Assembly (NCBI GenBank): GCA_013812065.1
Contig: JACCUC010000032.1
Coordinates: 1-15,354 of the forward strand
Reading direction: 5' to 3'
DNA: 15,354 bases
Source of the DNA: Thermoleophilaceae bacterium
GTDB lineage: Bacteria; Actinomycetota; Thermoleophilia; Solirubrobacterales; Thermoleophilaceae
Shown: positions 6,947 to 13,432 of the stretch, in pieces
Layout of the letters: each line of letters opens with the position of its first letter
How positions within the stretch are numbered: position 1 is the first letter of the stretch
Notes under the pieces: model-generated
What the model was told of the DNA's origin: nothing
What the model saw: the letters and a program-made list of their open reading frames with translations, nothing else
Database searches by the model: none
Translations under genes and position numbers: made by a program

Positions 6947-7758
6947 CACCGCGGGCACCAGAAGGTCGTGCGGTTGTCGTCGCCCTGGCCGCGGGCGCGG
7001 AGCGGCGTACGGCACGTGCGACAGGGCAGGCCGCCCCGACCGTGCGCCCAGGTGCGCCCGTCGCCTCTGGCCGCGCGGCGATCACCCTCGGGCCGGTAGG
7101 TCTCGACCCGCCCTCCGCGCTCGACCGACTGCCGCATGAGCGGACGCACGGCGCGCACGATGGCGAGCGCCTCGGCGTCGGACAGCTCGGCGAGCCTGCG
7201 CCACGGGTCGATAGCCGCCAGGTGGCAACCCTCCGACTTCCAGATGTTGCCGATCCCGGCGACGTTGCGCTGGTCGAGCAGGGCGTCGCCGATGCCCCGC
7301 GTCGGGTCGTCGTCGCGCAACCGGCGCAGGTAAGCCACCTCATCGAAGTCCTCGGCAAGGATGTCTGGGCCGAGCGCGGCGAGGCGGGCGTCGGAGCGCG
7401 CCCGCCCGTCGGTCATGAGCTCGAGTACCGGCCCGTCGAACTGGACGACCTCGTGCTCGGGGGTGCGCAGGACCAGCCAGGCGCGGCGCGGGGAGCGCCG
7501 CCAGCGCTCTCCGCGGCGGTAGACCCGCCACGAGCCGCCCATGCGCAGGTGCGAGTGCACGGTCAGGTCCCCCTCGAATCGCAGCAGCAGGTGCTTCCCG
7601 CGCGCGTCGACCGAGCGGACCCTTCGCCCGGCCAGGCGCTGCGGCCAGCGATCGAGGCGGTGGCGCGGCTGAGGGGCCTCGATCGACTCGATCTCGCGAC
7701 CCACGAGCGCGGCGCCGACCCGGCGCGCGGCGCTGTGGATCGTGTCGCCCTCGGGCAT
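6937..7758 (-). CDS. nei: Formamidopyrimidine-DNA glycosylase family, endonuclease VIII (Nei) type
   Basis: 273 residues. The N-terminus MPEGDTIHSAAR begins with the catalytic Pro2-Glu3; PEGDTI is typical of Nei rather than Fpg/MutM (PELPEVE). This bifunctional base-excision repair enzyme removes oxidised pyrimidines through a Schiff base on Pro2 and then cleaves the backbone. Other landmarks are Lys55 in ARGKHLLLRF, the turn HLRMGGSW (70-77), the H2TH helix region with LLDQRNVAGIGNIWKSE (160-176, Asn171 contacting the phosphate backbone), and a C-terminal zinc finger with Cys246, Cys249, Cys268 and Cys271 and Arg263 in its beta-hairpin. All catalytic and zinc residues are present, so it should be active. 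The ATG at 7758 has no Shine-Dalgarno sequence. A TAGCCT hexamer ends 6 nt upstream, which suggests a leaderless transcript. It is divergent from the M23 peptidase gene. Subtype within actinobacterial Nei proteins is not settled. Confidence 0.93.
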   Translation of the reverse strand: MPEGDTIHSAARRVGAALVGREIESIEAPQPRHRLDRWPQRLAGRRVRSVDARGKHLLLRFEGDLTVHSHLRMGGSWRVYRRGERWRRSPRRAWLVLRTPEHEVVQFDGPVLELMTDGRARSDARLAALGPDILAEDFDEVAYLRRLRDDDPTRGIGDALLDQRNVAGIGNIWKSEGCHLAAIDPWRRLAELSDAEALAIVRAVRPLMRQSVERGGRVETYRPEGDRRAARGDGRTWAHGRGGLPCRTCRTPLRARGQGDDNRTTFWCPRCQR

Positions 7759-7764
7759 GGGGCT

Positions 7765-7770
7765 AGGCTA
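7765..7770 (-). promoter_or_regulatory. Possible -10 hexamer of nei (leaderless type)
   Basis: TAGCCT on the minus strand, ending 6 nt before the nei ATG, the spacing that would put the first transcribed base at the A of ATG. There is no ribosome-binding site between them. Confidence 0.35.
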
Positions 7771-7823
7771 GGCGCACGTGGCGGCCAACCCACGCCAGCG
7801 AGAGGATGGGATTCCGTGCCGCT

Positions 7824-7829
7824 TATACT
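7824..7829 (+). promoter_or_regulatory. Possible -10 element of the M23 peptidase gene
   Basis: TATACT is a close match to the TATAAT consensus and lies about 35 bp before the GTG start at 7865, leaving room for a short leader with the GGGGAGA ribosome-binding site (7854-7860). The -35 position (about 7801-7806) shows no consensus. Confidence 0.45.
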
Positions 7830-7864
7830 GCGACCCTTCGTCGAGGTAGCCCTGGGGAGACGGC

Positions 7865-8731
7865 GTGAAAGGCACGACCTCACGAGTAGGGACGAAAGAC
7901 AAGCTCCGGCGCCTGGCGGGCCGAGCGCGGGGACGCCACCTTCGTGTACTTCTCTCGGCTCTCGCCCCCCTCGTCCTCCTCGCGGCGGCCGGCGGGGCGT
8001 GGCTATCGAGCACAAGCGAGTCTCCGTTGGTCGGCGATAAGGCCTCCTCTACCAAAGCCGAGCGGCCGCCGCCCGAGCCCGTCCGACTCGACGAGCTACC
8101 TCCGCCGCGCCGCCGCGGCGGCGACAGCGAGCCCGAGCGCGAGTCCGACCGGACCGACTCCGCCGAGACCCCTCCGGTGATCGGGGTGGGCACCGACGAG
8201 TTCGCCGCCCAGGCCAGCGATGCGCCGATCGTCTCGACCGACGCCGACCTCCCGACCGCGGACATCGCCTCCGACGAAGAGATCCGGCGCGACCTCAAGA
8301 TCCTCGAGCGTGAGAACCGGCGCGTGGAGCGCGCACTGCGCAACCTCGGCGGTTCCGGGATCGGCACCGGCAAGCTGATCTGGCCGGCGCGCGGCCCGGT
8401 CACCTCGCCGTTCGGGCAGCGCTGGGGGCGCCTGCACGCCGGCCTCGACATCGGCGTGCCGAGCGGGACGCCGGTGCGCTCCGCCGACGCGGGACGGGTG
8501 GTGCTCAGCGGGCCCACCGGCGGCTACGGCAACTACATCTGCATCCAGCACACGCGCAGTCTCTCGACCTGCTACGCCCACAACTCGCGCCTCGGCGCCC
8601 GCAAGGGCGACCGGGTCCGCCAGGGCCAGGTCATCGCGCGCTCGGGCAACACCGGTAACTCCACCGGACCGCACCTCCACTTCGAGACCCGGGTCAACGG
8701 CAAGCCGGTCGACCCGAAGCGTTACTTGTAG
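7865..8731 (+). CDS. Membrane-anchored M23 (lysostaphin-type) metallopeptidase
   Basis: 288 residues from a GTG at 7865 with GGGGAGA 4 nt upstream. A basic N-terminus precedes one transmembrane helix (about 28-48). A long Pro-, Arg-, Ser- and acid-rich linker follows (49-138), then a short charged helix (EEIRRDLKILERENRRVERAL, about 138-158). The catalytic LytM domain spans 171-288: SPFGQRWGRLHAGLDI carries zinc ligands His191 and Asp195, YAHN gives His239, and HLHFE gives His270 and the third zinc ligand His272. All are present, so it is probably an active peptidoglycan endopeptidase, not a degenerate EnvC/NlpD-type activator. Cys226 and Cys236 flank the central strands and could form a disulfide outside the cell. 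The catalytic domain should face the outside. It heads the plus-strand envelope block but is followed by a separate promoter-like element. Confidence 0.92.
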   Translation: MKGTTSRVGTKDKLRRLAGRARGRHLRVLLSALAPLVLLAAAGGAWLSSTSESPLVGDKASSTKAERPPPEPVRLDELPPPRRRGGDSEPERESDRTDSAETPPVIGVGTDEFAAQASDAPIVSTDADLPTADIASDEEIRRDLKILERENRRVERALRNLGGSGIGTGKLIWPARGPVTSPFGQRWGRLHAGLDIGVPSGTPVRSADAGRVVLSGPTGGYGNYICIQHTRSLSTCYAHNSRLGARKGDRVRQGQVIARSGNTGNSTGPHLHFETRVNGKPVDPKRYL

Positions 8732-8778
8732 CGCGGCTTTTCGGCCGAGACGGCTCGTCAACCGGCCTGACCATCTGT

Positions 8779-8797
8779 GGGTAGGCTGGGCTTACCC
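8779..8797 (+). promoter_or_regulatory. Dyad abutting the start codon of the 8798 gene, containing a TAnnnT hexamer
   Basis: GGGTAGGC-TGG-GCTTACCC pairs over 8 bp with one G-U wobble and ends directly at the ATG (8798). It also contains TAGGCT (8782-8787), a TAnnnT hexamer 10 nt before the ATG, and there is no Shine-Dalgarno sequence. It may be a DNA operator over a leaderless promoter, or an RNA hairpin if transcription starts further upstream. Confidence 0.35.
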
Positions 8798-10543
8798 ATG
8801 TCGCCCGGCCTCAGGCACCGCGAGCGCCACCGGGCGGAGCCGCCCGCGGCCAGCGGAGAGCCCGGCGAGAAGGCGCGCCCGGCGAGCGCGGTGCCCGCAT
8901 CGACGGCGATCTTCCCGCGTCCCTCGCGCGGGCCGTCGCGCCGTGGAATCGCCCTCAAGGTCGCGGCGCTCGTAATCCTCGGGCTCGCCTTCGAGGTCGC
9001 CTACGGCCAGTCGCCCCTCTATACCGGCAACCAGCACACCTATCTGCTGCACGGCCTGTCGCAGGCGGGGGTAGGTCTGCTCGAGGCCGATTGGCAGGCC
9101 GGCACGGCCGATCCGGCCCCGGTCACGAGCCTGCTCGTCGCAGCGGCGGCGAAGCTCGGAAGCGAGTGGCTGCTCCTGCTCTTCCACGCGCTGTTGATCG
9201 GGGCCTACGGGGTCGCGCTCGCGGGGATCGGGATCACGCTCTCTCGTCTCGACGACTGGCCCGGGAGACTGGTCCTGATCGCCGCGCTGATCGCCGCACA
9301 CTCCGCGATCGCCGCCGAGCTCCAGGGAGGGCTGCCCGGCGACGTGCGGTCGCTCGTCACGCGCGGACTCGCCGGGCAGTTCGCGCCCGGCTTCACCTTC
9401 CAGCCGAGCCTGTTCGGCGTTCTGCTCGTCGTCTCGCTGCTCCTCTATGCGCGCGGGCGCCTCACCGCGGCGATCGCCACCGCCGGTGCGGCGGCGATCT
9501 TCCACCCCACCTACCTCCTGGGCGCCGCCGTCCTGAGCGGCGCGTACCTCGCGGACACTTTCGCCGGCACGGGCAGGTGGCGCGCGCTGCTCACCGGAGC
9601 CGGCGCCGCCGCCGTGACGCTCGTGCCGGTGGGCCTCTACGCGGTGATCGCCTTCGGTCCCGCCCCGGGCCCTCTGCACGAGGCGGCCCAGAGCGTGCTC
9701 GTCGACTTCCGCATTCCCCACCACGCCAAGCCCGAGGTCTGGTTCGCGCCCGACGACGCGATCCGCCTGGGGATCGTCGCCGCCGGGGTCGCGCTCGCGT
9801 GGCGGACCGTGCTCTTCCCGGTACTGGCGCTCGCGGTGGCCGCGGGCGGCGCGCTGACCGCGATCCAGCTCGTGACCGGCAGCGAAACGCTGGCGCTGCT
9901 CTTCCCGTGGCGGGTCTCGATCTTCCTGGTGCCGGTGTGCGCGGCGATCGTGCTCGCCGCCGCGACCCGGGCCATCTTCGGGCTCGCGAGCGTGCTGGAG
10001 CGGCTCGTCGCCCGCCTGCGCCCCGACCGCGCTGCTCGACTCCGGACGTCGGCGCGTGCTGCGGCCTGCGGGCTCGCCGGCCTGGTCATCGCCGTCTCGC
10101 TCGTGGCCGGCCTGGCGCGCCTCGGGCGCCTCGGGCCGGAGCCGCGCCAGGATGAGCTCGGCCGCCTCGTGGCCGCGCAACGCTCCCCCGGGGACCTGTA
10201 TCTCGTCCCGCCGCGCATGTACGAGTTCCGCCTCGACGCCGGGGCGCCGATCTACGTCGACTACAAGACTCATCCCTACGAGGATCGCGAGGTGCTCGAG
10301 TGGCGACGGCGCCTGCGCGAGGTAACGCGCGTGTACGCCCGGCGCTCGCTCGACTGCGCAGCACTCGAGCGCACGACCCGCGCCGCCGGCATCACCCATG
10401 TCGTCGTCAAGGCGCCGACCCGGGCGCGGTGCGACTTCCTGACCGACGCCATCGACGCCGAGCGGATCTCGGTCTTCCGCGTCGAAGCCGACCGCGGCCG
10501 GCGCGCGGGAGGAGACTCCCACGGAGGGCGGAAAGGCGTGTAG
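8798..10543 (+). CDS. Large polytopic membrane protein, GT-C-like, function unknown
   Basis: 581 residues from the ATG at 8798; an in-frame GTG at 8777 falls inside the upstream dyad and is less likely. About 50 hydrophilic Pro/Arg-rich residues precede the first helix (51-68). The first outer loop carries SPLYTGNQHTYLLHGL (72-87) and then EADWQAGTADPAPV (96-109). Around 9-11 further helices follow, with marked segments FHPTYLLGA (235-243), RIPHHAKPEVWF (305-316) and PWRVSIFLVPV (370-380). The C-terminal 130 residues are soluble, with DLYLVPPRMYEFRLDAGAPI (466-485) and VDYKTHPYEDREVLEW (487-502). The layout of long first loop, many helices and extracytoplasmic tail resembles GT-C glycosyltransferases, and it may belong to the family annotated as DUF6798; that is recall, not a search. 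Many His and acidic residues in the loops could bind metal or substrate. No function can be assigned. It is flanked by envelope genes. Confidence 0.8.
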   Translation: MSPGLRHRERHRAEPPAASGEPGEKARPASAVPASTAIFPRPSRGPSRRGIALKVAALVILGLAFEVAYGQSPLYTGNQHTYLLHGLSQAGVGLLEADWQAGTADPAPVTSLLVAAAAKLGSEWLLLLFHALLIGAYGVALAGIGITLSRLDDWPGRLVLIAALIAAHSAIAAELQGGLPGDVRSLVTRGLAGQFAPGFTFQPSLFGVLLVVSLLLYARGRLTAAIATAGAAAIFHPTYLLGAAVLSGAYLADTFAGTGRWRALLTGAGAAAVTLVPVGLYAVIAFGPAPGPLHEAAQSVLVDFRIPHHAKPEVWFAPDDAIRLGIVAAGVALAWRTVLFPVLALAVAAGGALTAIQLVTGSETLALLFPWRVSIFLVPVCAAIVLAAATRAIFGLASVLERLVARLRPDRAARLRTSARAAACGLAGLVIAVSLVAGLARLGRLGPEPRQDELGRLVAAQRSPGDLYLVPPRMYEFRLDAGAPIYVDYKTHPYEDREVLEWRRRLREVTRVYARRSLDCAALERTTRAAGITHVVVKAPTRARCDFLTDAIDAERISVFRVEADRGRRAGGDSHGGRKGV

Positions 10544-10564
10544 ACGCATATTACCCGCCCTTAC

Positions 10565-10570
10565 TAGACT
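10565..10570 (+). promoter_or_regulatory. Possible -10 hexamer of the 10579 gene (leaderless type)
   Basis: TAGACT ends 8 nt before the GTG at 10579, with only a GC run between them and no ribosome-binding site. The local AT-rich patch (10545-10570) stands out in the 35 bp intergenic gap and supports a promoter. Confidence 0.4.
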
Positions 10571-10578
10571 CGCCGCCC

Positions 10579-11643
10579 GTGACCGTCGCCACTCCACCCA
10601 AGCCCGCCGAGGAGCCCCTCGCGCCGGCGCGCGGCGCCCGCGAGCAGCGCGTCCCTCCGCGCGCTTGGGCGCGGTCAGACCGGGCGCGCACGACGGCCAT
10701 CGGGTGCCTGCTCGGCATCGCCGTGACCCACGCCTTCGAGGTCGCGTCGAAGCTCGACTCCGCGCCCTACGTCGGCGTGATGTTCCTGGCTCTGATCGGG
10801 GGCGCCACCCTGCTGGCACTCATGCTCGCCAACCGCTGGCGGCTCGCGCTCGTGTGGCCGGCCGCCGCCTTCATGGGGGCCTCGAGCATCGTCGCCTACC
10901 TGTGGAGCCGGGGGATCGGCCTGCCGGGCATCGAAAACCACATCGGCCACTGGAACGACCCGCTCGGCACAGCAGCCCTCGTCTTCGAGGCCACACTCGT
11001 CGGTCTGAGCCTGCCGGCGCTCCGCAAGCGCACCCTGCGCTTCTCGACGGCCACGACCTTCCTGGCCTCGGGACTCGTGGTCGCGGGACTGATGCTGACC
11101 GGTGGGGGCGATGCCCACGGAGGAGGGGGGGGACACGAGGGGATGGACATCGACGCGGCCACGCGAAGCCAGCAGGCTGAGGCCCGCCAACTCATGGTCG
11201 CCGCGACGGCGAACGCCCGCCAGCGGTTTCCCACCTTCGACGCCGCCCGCGCCGCGGGCTACGAATTCGCCCCGCGCTCGTTCGAGCAGCAGAAGGATCT
11301 CGACTACTGGCACGTGACCAACAACTCCCACCTCAAGGACAAGCGCGACCTCGATCCCAAGCGGCCCGAGTCGCTCATGTACTGGAACAACGGGGACGGC
11401 AGGCCGCAGCTCATGGCCGCGGTGTTCCGCGTGCCCACGCGCAAGCCCAATCCCGTCCTCGGCGGCCCGATCCTCCAGTGGCACCTCCACCGCAACTCGA
11501 AGGGCAGGCTCGGCAGGTACAAGATGACCCACCTGTGGATGCTGCCGCGGCTGCGCGACGCCTACAGCATGTCGATGCCGACCAAGCGCTTCCAGCGCAG
11601 GTTCGAGGACCTGCCCGACAACGGCAGCGGCGCCGGCGCGTAG
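10579..11643 (+). CDS. Five-helix membrane protein with His-rich extracytoplasmic domain, function unknown
   Basis: 354 residues from a GTG at 10579. The frame is open much further upstream, but that part overlaps the previous gene and reads as shadow. Helices lie at about 37-55, 63-84, 88-109, 129-147 and 155-174. With a basic cytosolic N-terminus (to 36) this puts the C-terminal half outside. A Gly/His linker (DAHGGGGGHEG, 178-188) leads to a soluble domain of about 165 residues. It opens with a helical segment ending FPTFDAARAAGYEF (217-230), then LDYWHVTNNSHLKDKRDLDP (241-260), PESLMYWNN (263-271) and GGPILQWHLHRN (295-306). His245, His251, His302, His304 and His318 could form a metal site; WHLH is the most striking motif. 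I do not recognise a named family. A metal-binding or redox role is a guess. The gene follows the GT-C-like gene by 35 bp but appears to have its own promoter. Confidence 0.78.
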   Translation: MTVATPPKPAEEPLAPARGAREQRVPPRAWARSDRARTTAIGCLLGIAVTHAFEVASKLDSAPYVGVMFLALIGGATLLALMLANRWRLALVWPAAAFMGASSIVAYLWSRGIGLPGIENHIGHWNDPLGTAALVFEATLVGLSLPALRKRTLRFSTATTFLASGLVVAGLMLTGGGDAHGGGGGHEGMDIDAATRSQQAEARQLMVAATANARQRFPTFDAARAAGYEFAPRSFEQQKDLDYWHVTNNSHLKDKRDLDPKRPESLMYWNNGDGRPQLMAAVFRVPTRKPNPVLGGPILQWHLHRNSKGRLGRYKMTHLWMLPRLRDAYSMSMPTKRFQRRFEDLPDNGSGAGA

Positions 11644-11650
11644 CCGGCGC
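11630..11650 (+). terminator. GC-rich hairpin over the stop of the 10579 gene
   Basis: GCGCCGGC-GCGTA-GCCGGCGC is a perfect 8-bp stem with a 5-nt loop, spanning the stop codon (11641-11643). No U-run follows, so it is at best a weak or factor-assisted terminator. It may also simply protect the 3' end. Confidence 0.35.
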
Positions 11651-11719
11651 GGAGCTCACGCCCTGCTATACGTTGGCCGGTTAGCCGCGCCGCGGGGAGC
11701 TGCCGTGTGCGCGCACGCG

Positions 11720-11736
11720 CAGGCGGCGCGCGCCTG
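11720..11736 (+). promoter_or_regulatory. Leader hairpin and strong ribosome-binding site before the tiny membrane gene
   Basis: The 121 bp gap (11644-11764) contains a TATACG hexamer (11667-11672), a possible -10 that would give a leader of about 85 nt. CAGGCG-GCGCG-CGCCTG (11720-11736) can fold in that leader, 15 nt before the ribosome-binding site AAGGAGGA (11752-11759), which lies 5 nt before the GTG at 11765. The ribosome-binding site is solid; the hairpin's regulatory role is a guess. Confidence 0.4.
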
Positions 11737-11764
11737 ACGCATTCAACTACGAAGGAGGACTCTC

Positions 11765-11926
11765 GTGGAAACAGAGGTGTTTGCATACCTCGATCCCGGC
11801 TCGGGGAGCATGATCATTCAGATCCTGGTCGGCGGCCTCGCCGCGGTCGGGGTGACCATGAAGCTGTACTGGCGTCGGATCACCGGCATCTTCAGCCGTG
11901 GCAAGAAGGTCGAGGAGAAGTCCTAA
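11765..11926 (+). CDS. Tiny 'YLDPGSGS' membrane protein
   Basis: 53 residues, starting at GTG 11765 with AAGGAGGA 5 nt upstream, a near-perfect ribosome-binding site. The sequence opens with METEVFAYLDPGSGSMIIQI, continues as one Gly/Ala/Val-rich transmembrane helix (about 15-33), and ends in a strongly basic tail (KLYWRRITG, SRGKKVEEKS) that should be cytosolic. This gives an outside N-terminus carrying the conserved-looking YLDPGSGS motif. I recall small proteins with this motif beside sulfatase-like and methyltransferase genes in several bacterial groups, but none with a tested function. It lies 30 bp before the methyltransferase gene, and so is probably the first gene of a three-gene operon. 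It could be an assembly factor, lipid-binding subunit or anchor for its neighbours. The coding call is confident despite its length because of the ribosome-binding site, the helix and the motif. Confidence 0.82.
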   Translation: METEVFAYLDPGSGSMIIQILVGGLAAVGVTMKLYWRRITGIFSRGKKVEEKS

Positions 11927-11956
11927 CCGCCAGCTCGCCTTCAGGGTGAGCCGACG

Positions 11957-13432
11957 ATGAGCCCAGAGATCGCCGGGGGCGAGCGCACGCGCCTCGAGCC
12001 AGGCTCGTTTCGCGACGCCGACTCGACGGTCCTCTACACAGACGCTGGGGTCTTCCGCGCCCTCTCGGCTCAGGGCCTCGAGGACTTCGAGGCGCTCGCG
12101 GCAAGCCAGCTCTTCGAGCGCTTCGCAGGCGACGGGCGGCTCGTCGGCACCGAGCGCGTCGAGGCCGCGCACGGCGACCTCCCCGCGCTGCGCAACGAGG
12201 AGGTCGCCGCACTCCTCAGGCACGAGAAGATCCCGTTCGTCTCCTATCCCTACGAGTGGCCGTTCGGGATGCTGCGGGACGCGGCGCTGCTCCAGCTCGA
12301 CCTGCTGCTCGCCGGCCTCGACGAGGACCTGATCCTCAAGGACTCCTCGCCCTACAACGTGCAGTTCCGCGGCGCCCAGGCGACGTTCGTCGACGTCGGC
12401 TCGTTCGAGCGCCTGCCCGAGGGCGAGCCGTGGATCGGCTACCGCCAGTTCTGCATGCTCTTCCTCTATCCGCTCATGCTCCAGGCCTACAAGGGGCTCG
12501 CTCCCCACGCCTGGCTGCGCGGCGCCATCGATGGGATCACCCCGACCCAGATGAGCGCGGTCACGTCCGCGCGCGATGTGCTGCGCCGCGGCGTGCTCAC
12601 CCACGTACGCCTGCACGCCCGCCTCGAGCGCCGCCACGGCGAGCGCCCGCGCGAGGTCAAGCGCGAGCTGCACCAGGCCGGGTTCAACAAGGAGCTGATC
12701 AGGGCCAACGTCTCGAAGCTGCGCAAGCTCGTTGGGAGGCTCGACTGGATTCCGCCGAGCGGCGTGTGGACCGACTACGGCGAGCGCACCCACTACACCG
12801 ACCGCGATACCGAGGAGAAGGACCGCTTCGTACGCGACGTGGCGGGCTCGCGCGCGTGGGACCTGGTCTGGGACCTCGGTGCCAACGACGGGCGCCACTC
12901 GCGCCTCGCGGCCGACGGTGGTGCGGACTACGTCGTGGCCATGGACGGCGACCAGGGAGCGATCGAGCACCTCTACCGCTCGCTGCGCGACGAGGGCGAT
13001 CGCCGGATCCTGCCGCTGACCGTGAACCTCACCGATCCGTCGCCGGCGCTCGGCTGGCGCGGGGTCGAGCGCAAGACGGTGCTCGAGCGCGGGCGACCGG
13101 ACCTCGTGCTGTGCCTGGCGCTCGTCCACCACGTGTCGATCGCCGGGAACGTCCCGATCCGCGAGGTCGTCGACTGGCTGGCCTCGCTCGGGGCGGCGCT
13201 CGTGATCGAGTTTCCGACCCGCGAGGACCCGAAGGTCGAGCAGCTGCTCGCCGCCAAGCGGTCCGGGACGCACCTCGACTACGACCGCGAGTTCTTCGAG
13301 CGCTGCCTCGGCGAAACCTTCGACGTCGTGCGCTCCGAGCGGCTGTCCTCCGGGACGCGCGTCCTGTACTTCGCGCGGCCGCGCGGAGCGGTTCCCGCGG
13401 CGCGCGACGGCCGTACCGCGCTCGGGCGGTGA
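11957..13432 (+). CDS. Two-domain protein: kinase-like N-terminal motifs fused to class I SAM methyltransferase
   Basis: 491 residues from the ATG at 11957, with a weak GGGTGAG ribosome-binding site 6 nt upstream. The C-terminal half (about 275-475) is a Rossmann methyltransferase: motif I VWDLGANDGRHS (304-315), acidic Asp330 ending the second strand in VVAMDGD, and LVLCLALVHHV (383-393) as the fourth strand and active-site region. The N-terminal 260 residues hold DEDLILKDSSPYNVQFRG (122-139) followed by TFVDVGSFERL (143-153). This Asp129-(x)4-Asn134-(x)11-Asp146-x-Gly spacing mimics the catalytic and metal-binding loops of aminoglycoside-phosphotransferase-type kinases. I see no clear Gly-rich loop or VAIK lysine, so kinase activity is doubtful. 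The protein resembles methyltransferases annotated as related to nodulation protein NoeA. No signal peptide; cytosolic. Its stop overlaps the sulfatase start by 4 bp (GTGA), so the two are translationally coupled. Substrate unknown; a surface glycan or lipid-linked sugar is likely from context. Confidence 0.88.
   Translation: MSPEIAGGERTRLEPGSFRDADSTVLYTDAGVFRALSAQGLEDFEALAASQLFERFAGDGRLVGTERVEAAHGDLPALRNEEVAALLRHEKIPFVSYPYEWPFGMLRDAALLQLDLLLAGLDEDLILKDSSPYNVQFRGAQATFVDVGSFERLPEGEPWIGYRQFCMLFLYPLMLQAYKGLAPHAWLRGAIDGITPTQMSAVTSARDVLRRGVLTHVRLHARLERRHGERPREVKRELHQAGFNKELIRANVSKLRKLVGRLDWIPPSGVWTDYGERTHYTDRDTEEKDRFVRDVAGSRAWDLVWDLGANDGRHSRLAADGGADYVVAMDGDQGAIEHLYRSLRDEGDRRILPLTVNLTDPSPALGWRGVERKTVLERGRPDLVLCLALVHHVSIAGNVPIREVVDWLASLGAALVIEFPTREDPKVEQLLAAKRSGTHLDYDREFFERCLGETFDVVRSERLSSGTRVLYFARPRGAVPAARDGRTALGR

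Noticed and set aside
6431..7099. ATG at 6431 with GAGGAG (6418-6423) upstream, opening a long frame through ridA
   Set aside because: The ribosome-binding site is good, but the product is Arg-rich without motifs and runs out of frame through ridA and into antisense nei. A short upstream regulatory frame is not excluded, but it is not supported.
8792..10819. Minus-strand open frame of 675 codons
   Set aside because: It is Arg/Gly/Glu low-complexity and lies opposite a polytopic membrane protein with clear helices and motifs. Long antisense frames are common at this GC content.
12320..12412. Calling the N-terminal half of the methyltransferase protein an active kinase
   Set aside because: Only the DxxxxN...DxG-like segment is visible; the ATP-binding Gly-rich loop and Lys are not evident, so it is reported as kinase-like motifs only.
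11747..13273. Minus-strand open frame of 508 codons
   Set aside because: It is antisense to the tiny membrane gene and the methyltransferase; no motif or ribosome-binding site supports it.
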